Shown here: positions 7,589 through 15,881 of the stretch, piece by piece
How positions within the stretch are numbered: the stretch's first letter is position 1
How the letters are laid out: each line of letters starts with the position of its first letter
Assembly (NCBI GenBank): GCA_026388665.1
Contig: JAPLJJ010000234.1
Location: forward strand, 1 to 55,465
DNA from: Deltaproteobacteria bacterium
Lineage (GTDB): Bacteria; Desulfobacterota; Desulfomonilia; Desulfomonilales; Desulfomonilaceae
DNA length: 55,465 nt
Reading direction: 5' to 3'
Translations under genes and position numbers: made by a program
Notes under the pieces: model-generated
What the model was told of the DNA's origin: nothing
What the model saw: only the letters and a program-made list of their open reading frames with translations
The model's database searches: none

Positions 7589-8239
7589 TCATCCCTTATT
7601 AGCCGTTTGTAGGCGCTCACCGATTAGACGACCGATTCGTACTGCTTCTTCCCATACTTCTTTCTGATCCTCAACCCGTGAGTATCCGAAATCGGATGTC
7701 CTGGCATCTGGACCGTACACTACTTTCACTGCGCTCATCTGACACCCATCCCCCTCGCCACATGTCAAGCAGGGAAGATTACCTTTAACTGTTAATTGCC
7801 CAACAAGATCCATTCGTTCATATTCCCTTAACTCGGCGGCCAATGATTGATTGACGTGATCCAACGCATCGGGCATCAGGCCGGTAAGAACCGTTGCGCA
7901 CAATTTGCCCCTAAGTAGGTTGTTCACATGTCTCAGCGACCAAAATCTTTCTAAAAGTGCTTTTGTAAAGGCATCAACCTGTCCATAAGGGGTATAGGCG
8001 CCGATGACTATCGCTTTCGCCTTTTTGATCTTTTCAGCAAGTTCCTGGAAATCATCTTTCACTTTGCAGATGTTGTCCGGAACACATTTTTTACAGGCAA
8101 AGCAGGGTCTGACGTTAATTTTGCAGAGTTTCACAAATTCGGATTCAATCTCCGTTGCATTCAATACAGTTTTGACAAGTCGATCCGTGTTGCTGTTTTT
8201 TATTGGACTTCCGGAAATGCCCAATACCTGAATATTCAT
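7589..8239 (-). CDS. Iron-sulfur flavoprotein / NADPH-dependent FMN reductase family
   Basis: Flavodoxin-fold protein of 216 aa. The FMN phosphate loop is GISGSPIKNSNTDRLV at residues 8-23. A Cys cluster follows (RPCFACKKC, then DNIC), the compact motif that holds a 4Fe-4S cluster in iron-sulfur flavoproteins, then AKAIVIGAYTPYGQVDAFTK. A second Cys-rich stretch (LPCLTCGEGDGC) lies near residue 155 and is less usual. GGAG lies seven bases before the ATG. These proteins transfer electrons between ferredoxin and small acceptors. It stands alone, convergent with the MaoC gene. Confidence 0.8.
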   Translation of the reverse strand: MNIQVLGISGSPIKNSNTDRLVKTVLNATEIESEFVKLCKINVRPCFACKKCVPDNICKVKDDFQELAEKIKKAKAIVIGAYTPYGQVDAFTKALLERFWSLRHVNNLLRGKLCATVLTGLMPDALDHVNQSLAAELREYERMDLVGQLTVKGNLPCLTCGEGDGCQMSAVKVVYGPDARTSDFGYSRVEDQKEVWEEAVRIGRLIGERLQTANKG

Positions 8240-8295
8240 TAAGATTCTCCTTTCGATTTATTAAGCACATATAACTATGATTAAATGTTTTCTTC

Positions 8296-8530
8296 CTAAC
8301 TGAGTCCCAAAGCAACGAGTTTCTCCTTCATGTGTTTACTGATCCGCTTAATTCGGTACTCTTCCTTAAATGCTTCTGATTTGCTCAATTCCCGAGACGA
8401 CCAAATCAACCTGACAGGAAGCCTCGACCTCGTGTAATATGCTGCTGGACTCGCCGTTCCATGTCTGTAGTTGTCCGCAGTACAGGCTGTCGTCAGAGCA
8501 TCGGAGCAGATAAACCTTCCAGGACGTCAT
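8296..8530 (-). pseudogene. Degraded GIY-YIG nuclease-like gene
   Basis: Three frames on the minus strand rebuild a short UvrC-type GIY-YIG domain (YhbQ/UPF0213-like): MTSWKVYLLRCSDDSLYCG, then TTDMERRVQQHI after a frameshift, then RLPVRLIWSSRELSKSEAFK and EEYRIKRISKHMKEKL in a third frame, ending with TAG at 8296. At least two frameshifts and a small deletion (around the usual NSGRGA-Y segment) inactivate it. Intact members have about 80-100 residues. It lies just after the SRAP pseudogene on the same strand, so the pair probably was a small operon. Confidence 0.75.
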
Positions 8531-8537
8531 TGAATTC

Positions 8538-8998
8538 CTAGTCTATCGATGAACGATACTCAATATCCGATTCAGACCGAGGCGCCGGTTCAATGCAATC
8601 CGGGTTGTCGTAGGTCGCTCTATTCACCTTTGGACTCACTGTAAAGCAGATCATTTCACTTGAAGGGTCCATAGAAACCATTAGCCGGGATGAGGCATCG
8701 TCTGTTTTTAAATGCCGCTCGGAAAGCAGGTTTTTGGCTCAAAGTTTCGCATCTGGCGTTAATTAGCATAGACCCGATGGACGTGTCCTTAGCCCAGAAA
8801 GGTACTAATCCCCACTTCAAATAGGTCAGCTTTTTGCCATTACTGTCGGGGTCCCGTCTTATTGCCGCAATTTCCTCCGTTGGGGCAATGTTGTAGCGGG
8901 GGCTCAGTTCTGGCTCCTCCTGAACTTCCGGCAAAGCGACAACGAAATGTTAGGATTTCCGCAAGTGTTATAGCTTCTCAATCTGTCGGCGCACAAGC
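8538..8998 (-). pseudogene. Degraded SRAP (YedK/HMCES) DNA-repair protein
   Basis: SRAP proteins bind abasic sites in single-stranded DNA through an N-terminal Cys2. The middle is clear: PELSPRYNIAPTEEIAAIRR, LKWGLVPFWAKD, INARCET, and RRCLIPANGFY. After GFY the usual EW-K region is missing; a tail (VSPKVNRATYDNPDCIEPA) in another frame is the normal C-terminus, so roughly 80-90 codons are deleted. Upstream, a degenerate N-terminus (C-A-P-T-D, stop, EAITLAEILTF) is readable in another frame, with the start codon lost. The gene is dead. Confidence 0.8.
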
Positions 8999-9100
8999 GT
9001 TGATTCGCAATTGTAATGGACCTGTGTGTCAAATAAGGACAAATGAAAAACGAATTTATTCGATAACGCTAATCAGCAATGGAACACCACCAACTTTTGA

Positions 9101-9793
9101 TTGTGGAAATGCCTGAAATGGCGCACAATTTTTGTTGGGAATTGTTTGCCAAATTACGTCTTGCTGGCTGTTTCGGATACCGGCCAAGGGATGGACAGGA
9201 AAACACTGTCTCACATATTTGAGCCATTCTTTACTACCAAGGAAACGGGAAAAGGGACCGGACTGGGACTTGCTACCGTCTATGGTATCGTTAAACAGCA
9301 TGACGGTCACATCATATGTTACAGCGAACCAGTTTTCGGGACCACATTCAAGATCTATTTTCCAACTACAGGGAAAGGAAGCGATACAGAAACCTCAACG
9401 ATTGAGAGACCAATTCCACGGGGGACCGAGACAATTCTTCTGGTAGATGATGAAGAGGTTCTCAGGGATCTTGGCGCAACACTTCTTAACGAATTTGGCT
9501 ATAAGGTCATTACGGCCGTTAATGGAAAAGAGGCGCTGGAAATATACCACATGGAGAAGAATACGATTTCATTAATCCTGTTGGATCTGATCATGCCCGT
9601 TATTGATGGCAGGCAATGTCTAGGGGAGATTCTCCGGATCGACCCCAATGGCAAGGTTGTTATAACCAGCGGGTATTCTGAGTGCGGGCTGGCCGATGAA
9701 GTCATGGCGGGCGGAGCAAAAGGATTGGTGGAAAAACCGTACAACATGAGACAACTCTTGACTACAATTCGTGAGATCCTCGACAAGGATTGA
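9101..9793 (+). pseudogene. 3' fragment of a hybrid histidine kinase (partial ATPase + receiver)
   Basis: From about 9155 the sequence matches the end of a HATPase_c domain: VSDTGQGMD (G1), FEPFFTT (F box), GKGTGLGLATVYGIV (G2). A receiver domain follows (ETILLVDDEEVLRDL, phosphoacceptor Asp in LILLDLIMPVIDG, Lys in VEKPYN). The N box, dimerisation/phosphotransfer His domain and any sensor are absent, and upstream is unrelated sequence with a stop at 9098. It is a 5'-truncated remnant; a free receiver could still be made but no good start is visible. Confidence 0.8.
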
Positions 9794-9808
9794 TTCGGTG
9801 TCATTTAG

Positions 9809-10355
9809 ATGCAAGACCAAGACAAAACCAAGCAACAGCTTGTCGATGAATTGAGTGAAATGCGCCTCAAGGTCGCTGGACTACAGGCTTATCTTGCCAC
9901 CTTAGATAACGAGCGCAAGTAGGTCGAGGATAAACTCAGAGAACATGCGGAAGAGATGAAAGATCTTTATGACAGTTCAATCTGGGGGAACGGAAACGAT
10001 TCTGGTAGAAGATACGCTTCCCGTCGCTGAATTGGAGGAGAAGGTTCTGACAAACGCCGGTTACACTGTCATTGTGGCGGCCAATGGAAAGGAGGCGCTT
10101 GATATCTATCAGACGAGAAAAGAAGAGATATCGTTGGTAATTCTGGACCTCCTCATGCCGGAGATGTCCGGCAGAGACTGCTTGATGGAACTGGTAAAGA
10201 TTGACCCGTCAGTAAAAGTGCTCATAGCGAGCGGTTATTCGCCAGAAGATGAGTTACACTTGGAGATCAGTCCCCTTGTTAAGGGATTTTTGCATAAGCC
10301 GTTTGCGATAGCTGAACTCTTGACTTCAGTACGTTCTGTTATGGTTACCGACTAG
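9809..10355 (+). pseudogene. Collapsed hybrid kinase remnant: N-terminal coiled coil joined to a receiver
   Basis: An ATG at 9809 opens MQDQDKTKQQLVDELSEMRL and a coiled-coil start typical of PAS-sensor kinases, but a TAG at 9920 interrupts it (ERK-stop-VEDKLREHAEEMKDL). From about 9978 another frame carries a receiver domain (GGTETILVEDTLPVAELEEK, phosphoacceptor in VILDLLMPEMSG, LHKPF). All PAS, His and ATPase domains between are gone. The receiver could be translated from the ATG at 9969, so a stand-alone receiver cannot be excluded. Confidence 0.7.
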
Positions 10356-10411
10356 TACAGGTATTCCACATTAACACACGAACAATTGTCCTGATACTAG
10401 CGCTGATCTCG

Positions 10412-10960
10412 ATGATAACTGCGGCCTCAGGCGGGTATCTCTATTATGACTCCGCTCAGAAATCCACTTTCAAAGAAACTGAAAAGGAATTTGTCGAAAG
10501 AAGCAATGATTTAAGGAATGGCATTATTGGCCTCATCTCCGCGAATCAGAACATTGTTGCGGTTATGGCTCAGGTTGAACGGATTCAAAGGGCGTTACTG
10601 AACCAAGATCAGGCTACCTTTTCACGGGCCGACAAGATACTCGACGATTTAGCAAAAGCTTTTGCTGGCGATATATTCTATCTGATGGATAGATCAGGGA
10701 AAGTCATCGCTTCAAGCAACCGTAATGATCAGGACAGTTTTGTTGGTCATGACTATTCATTTCGCCCGTACTCTGTTGACGCCATCAAAGGAAGACCTGG
10801 GACCTATTTGGGTGTGGGAGCTACATCAGACTTGAGAGGGATTTATTTCAGCCATCCGGTGTATTCTACAGATGGTGGCAAACCGACAGGAACGGTGGTC
10901 ATCAAGAAGTCGACCAGGGACCTGCTCTTTTCTGTTGACAGCCTTGAGTCAGGGACTTAG
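10412..10960 (+). pseudogene. Sensor domain fragment of a membrane histidine kinase (Cache type)
   Basis: The 182 residues look like an extracytoplasmic Cache sensor of a DctB-like kinase: GDIFYLMDRSGKVIASSNRN, then GTYLGVGATSDLRGIYFSHP, VYSTDGGKPTGTVVIK. The N-terminal membrane helix begins upstream of the first ATG (TRTIVLILALISMITAAS from about 10376), and no normal start codon is seen there. The frame stops at 10960 right after the sensor domain, with no second membrane helix or kinase core. It is a fragment lacking both proper start and output domains. Confidence 0.7.
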
Positions 10961-10996
10961 ACTAGTTTTTTACTTTTCTCTACCGGAGTAAATAGC

Positions 10997-11257
10997 GTGA
11001 AAGGCCGTATTCTAATTGATCGAGAACGCTGTAAGGGATGCAGATTGTGCATCACTGTGTGCCCCAAGAAACAAATCGAAATTTCTCCAAAATTGAATAC
11101 CAAAGGCTACTATCCCGCGAATTTCCTCGAAGAAGACATCCCTGACACCGGAAAAATTGAATGCACCGGATGCGCCTTGTGCGCAATAACATGTCCGGAC
11201 GTGGCTATCGAGGTTTATCGTGAGGAAAAGAAGACATCGAAAGATGATACTGATTAA
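10997..11257 (+). CDS. korD: Ferredoxin-like delta subunit of 2-oxoacid:ferredoxin oxidoreductase
   Basis: An 86-aa protein with two 4Fe-4S motifs: CKGCRLCITVCP near residues 12-23 and CTGCALCAITCP near 54-65. It opens a four-gene set and would carry electrons from the catalytic subunits to free ferredoxin. The start is GTG at 10997, supported by GGAG ten bases upstream. The gap to the next gene is 12 bp, so the genes are surely cotranscribed. Confidence 0.88.
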   Translation: MKGRILIDRERCKGCRLCITVCPKKQIEISPKLNTKGYYPANFLEEDIPDTGKIECTGCALCAITCPDVAIEVYREEKKTSKDDTD

Positions 11258-11269
11258 GAGGATATAAGA

Positions 11270-12340
11270 ATGTCCGAAAAGACTCTCATGCGCGGCACTC
11301 ATGTGCTGGGGGAGGCGGCGATAAGGGCTGGTTGTAGAGCATATTTCGGTTATCCTATTACACCCCAAAACGAACTGCCGGAATATATGGCTTCGGCTTT
11401 CGCTCGAATGGATGACGCTGTTTTTATCCAGGCAGAGAGCGAAATAGCTTCAATAAATATGGTTATCGGCGCGGCCGCCGCAGGCGCTCGAGTAATGACA
11501 TCTTCGTCAAGCCCCGGGATCAGTCTGAAACAGGAAGGTATTTCGTACCTTGCGGCTATGGAACTTCCGGCCGTCATAGTGAACATGATGAGGGGCGGTC
11601 CAGGTTTAGGTAATATTGCCCCGGCTCAGGGCGACTACTTCCAGGCTACCCGCGGTGGCGGACACGGCGATTACCGTGTAATTGTTTTCGCCCCTGCGTA
11701 TGGTCAGGAAATCGCGGACATGACCCGACAAGCTTTTGATCTGGCCGACTATTATAGAATTCCGGTCATGATTCTCGGTGATGGGATGATGGGCCAGATG
11801 ATGGAGCCTGTTGTGTTTCCCGAACCTATAGATCCTGCGAAGTTACCGGAGAAAGAGTGGGTTGTGAATGGATCCAAGGGTCGATCCAGTCGCATAATAC
11901 TGTCGTTATGGCTTGACCCCCCGAAAGAGGAAGAACTTAACTGGCGATTGGCCCGTAAGTATTCGGCTATTACCGAGGTTATCCCTGACCAGGAGATGTA
12001 TCTTACCGACGACGCTGAACTGGTTCTTGTAGCTTATGGAACTGCTGCTAGAATAGCCAAAGGCGCTGTTCACAGGGCAAGGGAATCCGGCATGAAAGTA
12101 GGGCTATACAGGCCCAAGACTCTGTGGCCTTTCCCATCCAAAGCCCTGGCGAAACTATGTGATCATGTGCGCCACTTCATGGCCTTCGAGATGAGCACGG
12201 GGCAAATGGTTGAAGATGTTCGGCTAGCGGTTGAAGGGAGACGTGAGGTCTCTTTTTACGGTAGGCCAGGTGGAGTTGTTTCCACGCCCGAGGAAGTAGC
12301 CGCCATAGTGTCAAGCGCTTATCACGGTAAAGCCAATTAA
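11270..12340 (+). CDS. korA: 2-oxoacid:ferredoxin oxidoreductase alpha subunit (KorA/VorB type)
   Basis: Carries the pyrimidine-binding half of the thiamin diphosphate site of a CoA-dependent 2-oxoacid oxidoreductase. Family marks are YFGYPITPQNELPEYMA near residue 25, SEIASINMVIGAAAAG, TSSSSPGISLKQEGI, and RGGPGLGNIAPAQGDYFQAT. At 356 aa it is the length of VorB/KorA subunits without the fused gamma domain; that domain is the separate gene at 13148. The substrate (2-oxoglutarate or branched-chain 2-oxoacids) cannot be told from sequence alone. Confidence 0.88.
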   Translation: MSEKTLMRGTHVLGEAAIRAGCRAYFGYPITPQNELPEYMASAFARMDDAVFIQAESEIASINMVIGAAAAGARVMTSSSSPGISLKQEGISYLAAMELPAVIVNMMRGGPGLGNIAPAQGDYFQATRGGGHGDYRVIVFAPAYGQEIADMTRQAFDLADYYRIPVMILGDGMMGQMMEPVVFPEPIDPAKLPEKEWVVNGSKGRSSRIILSLWLDPPKEEELNWRLARKYSAITEVIPDQEMYLTDDAELVLVAYGTAARIAKGAVHRARESGMKVGLYRPKTLWPFPSKALAKLCDHVRHFMAFEMSTGQMVEDVRLAVEGRREVSFYGRPGGVVSTPEEVAAIVSSAYHGKAN

Positions 12341-12420
12341 CCAGCCGCAATCTCCTCCAATGTCATTTTGACGAAGGTTGATTGTTTTCCCGGCCAAAAG
12401 CCTGAAATGGAGCAGGCAAC

Positions 12421-13158
12421 GTGAAGAAAATATTCGGAAAACCAGACGCTTTAAAGGACAATCCATTCCACTACTGTCCAGGGTGTGGCCATAGCATCAT
12501 CCACAGGTTGGTGGCGGAAGTGATTGATGAGTTAGGAATAAAGGATAGGACAATCGGTGTTCCTCCTGCCGGCTGTGCGGTTCTTGCTTACAACTACTTT
12601 GATGTGGATATGTGTGAAGCGCCTCATGGGCGAGCTGCAGCCGTCGCAACCGGAATGAAACGTATACTGAAAGATCGCGTGGTATTCACCTACCAGGGTG
12701 ATGGTTACATTGCGGCTATCGGAACAGCCGAGACTATTCACGCTGCTAATCGCGGTGAAAGGATCACCGCAATCTTCGTGAACAATGCTGTTTACGGCAT
12801 GACAGGCGGTCAAATGGCGCCTACGACATTGCTTGGGCAGGAGACCACTACTTCACCGGGAGGGCGGCTTCCCTTACGCGATGGATTCCCCCTTGACCTA
12901 AGCGAGATGCTGGCTCTGGCCGCAGGTAGCGTGTATATAGAGCGGACAAGTGTTTCAAATCCCAAGGGAATTATCCGAACAAAGAAGGCGATCAGAAAAG
13001 CCTTTGAAGTCCAACTTGAAGATAAGGGGTTTTCACTGGTTGAAATTTTGTCCGCATGTCCGACAAACTGGAAAATGAGCCCCAAAGACGCTGTCCGGTG
13101 GGTGGACGAGACCATGACAAAAATATTCCCACTCAAGGTAATCAAAGATGTCGCTTAA
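12421..13158 (+). CDS. korB: 2-oxoacid:ferredoxin oxidoreductase beta subunit (thiamin diphosphate)
   Basis: Carries the cofactor-binding half of the enzyme. Visible are HYCPGCGHSIIHRL near residue 17, the thiamin diphosphate/Mg motif GDGYIAAIGTAE, and FVNNAVYGMTGGQMAPTT, all typical of the TPP_enzyme_C-like beta subunits. Translation starts at GTG 12421. The gene overlaps the gamma gene by 11 bp, implying translational coupling. The length of 245 aa is normal. Confidence 0.88.
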   Translation: MKKIFGKPDALKDNPFHYCPGCGHSIIHRLVAEVIDELGIKDRTIGVPPAGCAVLAYNYFDVDMCEAPHGRAAAVATGMKRILKDRVVFTYQGDGYIAAIGTAETIHAANRGERITAIFVNNAVYGMTGGQMAPTTLLGQETTTSPGGRLPLRDGFPLDLSEMLALAAGSVYIERTSVSNPKGIIRTKKAIRKAFEVQLEDKGFSLVEILSACPTNWKMSPKDAVRWVDETMTKIFPLKVIKDVA

Positions 13159-13693
13159 GATAGTTTTTTCAGGATTTGGTGGCCAGGGTGTCCTTATGAT
13201 GGGGTACGTGCTTGCTGTCGCAGGGATGAAAGAAGACAAGCACGTAACATTTCTGCCCGCCTATGGCGCGGAGGTCCGTGGCGGGACAGCCAACTGCACG
13301 GTGGTTGTCTCAGACGAAGAAATCGCGTCGCCAATCGCATCCTCTCCCGAGTTCGTAGTTGCGATGAATTATCCTTCGATGATCAAATATCAGAATATGG
13401 TGAAGTCGAGTGGGACAATGTTTCTCAACTCCGATCTGATAACCGAAGCGCCTGCACGCGAGGACATAAAACTTGTCAGAGTGCCTGTGAATACACTGGC
13501 GCACGACATGGGAGCGGATCGCTCATTGAATATGGTTATGCTGGGCGCGGTGAGAGAAGTTACTGACATTGTCTCCGGTAAATCCATTCTCACTGCAATT
13601 GAGACCGTGCTTGCCGGCAAGAAGCAAAAGCTTATCGATATGAATCAAAAGGCAGTAAGTGTTGGCGCTGATTTTATTCGGGGCTCCAAATAG
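13148..13693 (+). CDS. korC: 2-oxoacid:ferredoxin oxidoreductase gamma subunit
   Basis: The 181-aa gamma subunit starts SLKIVFSGFGGQGVLMMGY and has AYGAEVRGGTANCTVVVSDE, both hallmarks of the POR_C/gamma family, which helps bind CoA. It is the last gene of the korDABC-like operon; its order (delta, alpha, beta, gamma) is common in strict anaerobes. Confidence 0.88.
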   Translation: MSLKIVFSGFGGQGVLMMGYVLAVAGMKEDKHVTFLPAYGAEVRGGTANCTVVVSDEEIASPIASSPEFVVAMNYPSMIKYQNMVKSSGTMFLNSDLITEAPAREDIKLVRVPVNTLAHDMGADRSLNMVMLGAVREVTDIVSGKSILTAIETVLAGKKQKLIDMNQKAVSVGADFIRGSK

Positions 13694-13772
13694 GAATCAG
13701 GGCTAGTGTCTTATTGCTGGAAAAACAAGAAAACTACGAAATTATGATGGCTCATAAATGTTGGAGGTTTTT

Positions 13773-14210
13773 ATGAAAACGGTCAGAGAGGTCGCTATTC
13801 AGATTCCCAATAAGCCGGGCGCCTTATCGAACATTATAGAATTGCTGGGTTCGAACGGAATTTATGCGCTAGGGCTAAGTATAAGCGTGTCCGGTAATCA
13901 CGGGAACCTGTGCCTCGTCACGAGCGACCCTTCGCGAACTCAGAATATTCTGGAATCTTCAGGCTTTTCGGTTTCAATGAACGACAGAATCGTCGCTGAA
14001 ATACCTCAGCAGCCCGGTGGGTTGAATGCTGTGATCAAGCCGCTGAAACTGGCTGGTGTGAACCTTGAGAACATATATTACCTTCAGGGCTTGTTCGCGA
14101 CTCTTAATAGGCCTTTGCTGGTTTTGGCGGTGGATGACAACAGCAAGGCTTTCGAAGCGCTATCTCAGGATTGGATTAAATTGGAAGGTGAAGAGGTCCT
14201 TGGTTATTAG
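13773..14210 (+). CDS. Double ACT-domain protein
   Basis: About 145 aa made of two ACT domains: VREVAIQIPNKPGALSNIIE (residues ~3-70) and DRIVAEIPQQPGGLNAVIKP (~75-140). ACT domains bind amino acids and control enzymes. The frame also allows ATG 13758, but GGAGG at 13763-13767 sits five bases before ATG 13773, so this start is chosen. It lies 80 bp after korC and may sense an amino acid linked to the 2-oxoacid oxidoreductase; similar pairs occur beside 2-oxoacid oxidoreductases and aryl-CoA ligases. Its 3' end overlaps the convergent hydrolase gene by 4 bp. Confidence 0.8.
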   Translation: MKTVREVAIQIPNKPGALSNIIELLGSNGIYALGLSISVSGNHGNLCLVTSDPSRTQNILESSGFSVSMNDRIVAEIPQQPGGLNAVIKPLKLAGVNLENIYYLQGLFATLNRPLLVLAVDDNSKAFEALSQDWIKLEGEEVLGY

Positions 14211-15070
14211 GAACGGCCCCGACGAGAACTAGCCTCTACTCCCAATGTCCGTTTCAGGAAAGTCACCATTCTTTCAAACGCGTCGAGGAGAGCCGGCTTC
14301 ATAAACCTATTTTCCGTCTTCAAATCATAATATATGTTGAACATGTGCTTTTGATCCGGGTAGATGTTCAACTCAAATGGCCGCATGCTCGTCTTGAGAT
14401 TCATCGCCAACTCTTTCGCATACTTCACATTATAAACCTCATCATTCTCCCCGTGAAATATCTCTACCGGCGGTAATCTGAGCGGCTCGTACTGCATGAT
14501 CCAAGGCCAGCCGCCGTAGTTCCAGACAACGGCTTTGATACGAGGATCCCTACAAGCGCAGGTTAGCGCTGCGTTAGCCGCTTGTGAAAAACCGCTCAAG
14601 ACAATCTTTTCCCTATCCACGAGCGGCCAGGCGCACATGAAATCCGTCGCGGCACGAAAAGACTTGAAGTACCATTCCTTCCCGATTGCCAGTTTTGCAC
14701 CGACATATCCCTGATTGAAACTGCCGAGCAGATACCCAAGGTCGTGGTCCCACGAATAAGGGCCGGGGGTCATGGACTCGGGGTAATTTGATGGATCAAT
14801 CAGTATAACTGCAAAACCGCGATCAGCAAGATTTTGACAGTGATCGTGATATTGATAGATTTTGGTGGCTCCAACGCCCACCCCCACGATTACAGCAGGG
14901 AGCTGACGTCCAAGTTGTTGGTGAGGGAGAAAAACGTATCCCGGCAAGGGATTTTCTCTCCCCATAGGTATGAGGACGCGAGCGTAATAACCGATAGCCA
15001 TGTCGCTGAGACAGGAAAGAAACAACAAAAGCGTGACCATACAAAAAAGAGAATATCGAGGAAGCTTCAT
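14207..15070 (-). CDS. Secreted dienelactone hydrolase-like alpha/beta hydrolase
   Basis: A 287-aa protein with an N-terminal signal or anchor (SLFCMVTLLLFLSCLSDMA). The fold is of the dienelactone-hydrolase/prolyl-oligopeptidase type: VFLPHQQLGRQLPAVIVGVG, nucleophile elbow LSGFSQAANA (Ser), acid in FHGENDEVY and His in YPDQKHMFN. It likely cleaves an ester or peptide outside the cytoplasm. It is transcribed towards the ACT gene, divergent from the B12 mutase genes. Confidence 0.78.
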   Translation of the reverse strand: MKLPRYSLFCMVTLLLFLSCLSDMAIGYYARVLIPMGRENPLPGYVFLPHQQLGRQLPAVIVGVGVGATKIYQYHDHCQNLADRGFAVILIDPSNYPESMTPGPYSWDHDLGYLLGSFNQGYVGAKLAIGKEWYFKSFRAATDFMCAWPLVDREKIVLSGFSQAANAALTCACRDPRIKAVVWNYGGWPWIMQYEPLRLPPVEIFHGENDEVYNVKYAKELAMNLKTSMRPFELNIYPDQKHMFNIYYDLKTENRFMKPALLDAFERMVTFLKRTLGVEASSRRGRS

Positions 15071-15434
15071 ACAAACCTGCCGGACGATCTATAACAATCG
15101 CAAATCTGTCTATTTTGTCTTCTGAATAATATTATACGAATGGCTAAGGTTATCATTATGTTAAATACATGTCAACAAGTTAATATGTCTTAAAGTATCA
15201 ACTGATACTTGATAAAATAATAACAACAATTTGTGATAATGAATCTAATACAAAGTAGTCTTACTGTTTTCTCTCATAAGTTCGATCACGATGACTGTGC
15301 CCAGGTTTTCAACAATCGTACTTTGTCCGTATTCGTTCTATAATAGTTGAATTTGGCGTTTCCTTGGAATATCATGGAATCAGACCAAACGTGTCTTCCC
15401 TGTGCAAGCGATATAATGTCAAATGGAGGTTAGG
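15071..15434. other. AT-rich divergent intergenic region
   Basis: No gene seen. This region separates the minus-strand hydrolase from the plus-strand mutase genes, so it should carry promoters for both. On the minus strand TTGACA lies at about 15167-15172. The clearest structure is the 18-bp palindrome at 15193 (separate entry). Confidence 0.5.
15193..15210. promoter_or_regulatory. 18-bp palindrome, candidate operator
   Basis: AAGTATCA-AC-TGATACTT is a perfect 8-bp inverted repeat around a 2-bp centre, in a divergent intergenic region. The size fits a dimeric repressor site (TetR, GntR or MarR class). No regulator gene is adjacent. Confidence 0.5.
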
Positions 15435-15836
15435 GTGGCGCCCAAGATTACCTCAAGAGTTCTGATAGCCAAGCCGGGCCTTGACGGACACGACCGCGGC
15501 GCGAAGGTCATCGCTCATGCGCTTCGAGACGCCGGATTCGAAGTGATATACACCGGACTGCATCAGACGGTTGAAATGATAGTGCAAACAGCGATCCAGG
15601 AGGACGCTGATGTGATAGGACTTTCAATCATGTCCGGGGCTCATATGCCAATCTGTGAAAAGCTATTCACACTTCTTAAAGAACGGGGGGTTGACGATGT
15701 CATGGTCCTCGTAGGAGGGGTAATACCCAAGCGCGATATCCTACTGCTCAAACAAATGGGGGTGGCTGAGGTTTTTCCAGGTGGATCGGATATTGACGCT
15801 CCCGCAAAATTCATACGAGAACACAAACTCAAGTAA
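15435..15836 (+). CDS. Cobalamin-binding small subunit of acyl-CoA mutase
   Basis: A stand-alone B12-binding domain of 133 aa, like the C-terminal part of methylmalonyl-CoA mutase. It has RVLIAKPGLDGHDRGAKVIA, with the His of DGHDRG as lower axial ligand of cobalamin, then ADVIGLSIMSGAH and VLVGGVIPKRDI, which line the nucleotide tail. An upstream ATG at 15423 overlaps the Shine-Dalgarno GGAGG (15425-15429), so GTG 15435 is the likely start. It lies 45 bp before an IcmF-like gene that already has its own B12 domain, an unusual redundancy. Confidence 0.88.
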   Translation: MAPKITSRVLIAKPGLDGHDRGAKVIAHALRDAGFEVIYTGLHQTVEMIVQTAIQEDADVIGLSIMSGAHMPICEKLFTLLKERGVDDVMVLVGGVIPKRDILLLKQMGVAEVFPGGSDIDAPAKFIREHKLK

Positions 15837-15881
15837 GTCGGACGATGTTCCGATTAAAATATATTTTGGCCGGAGTTAAGC

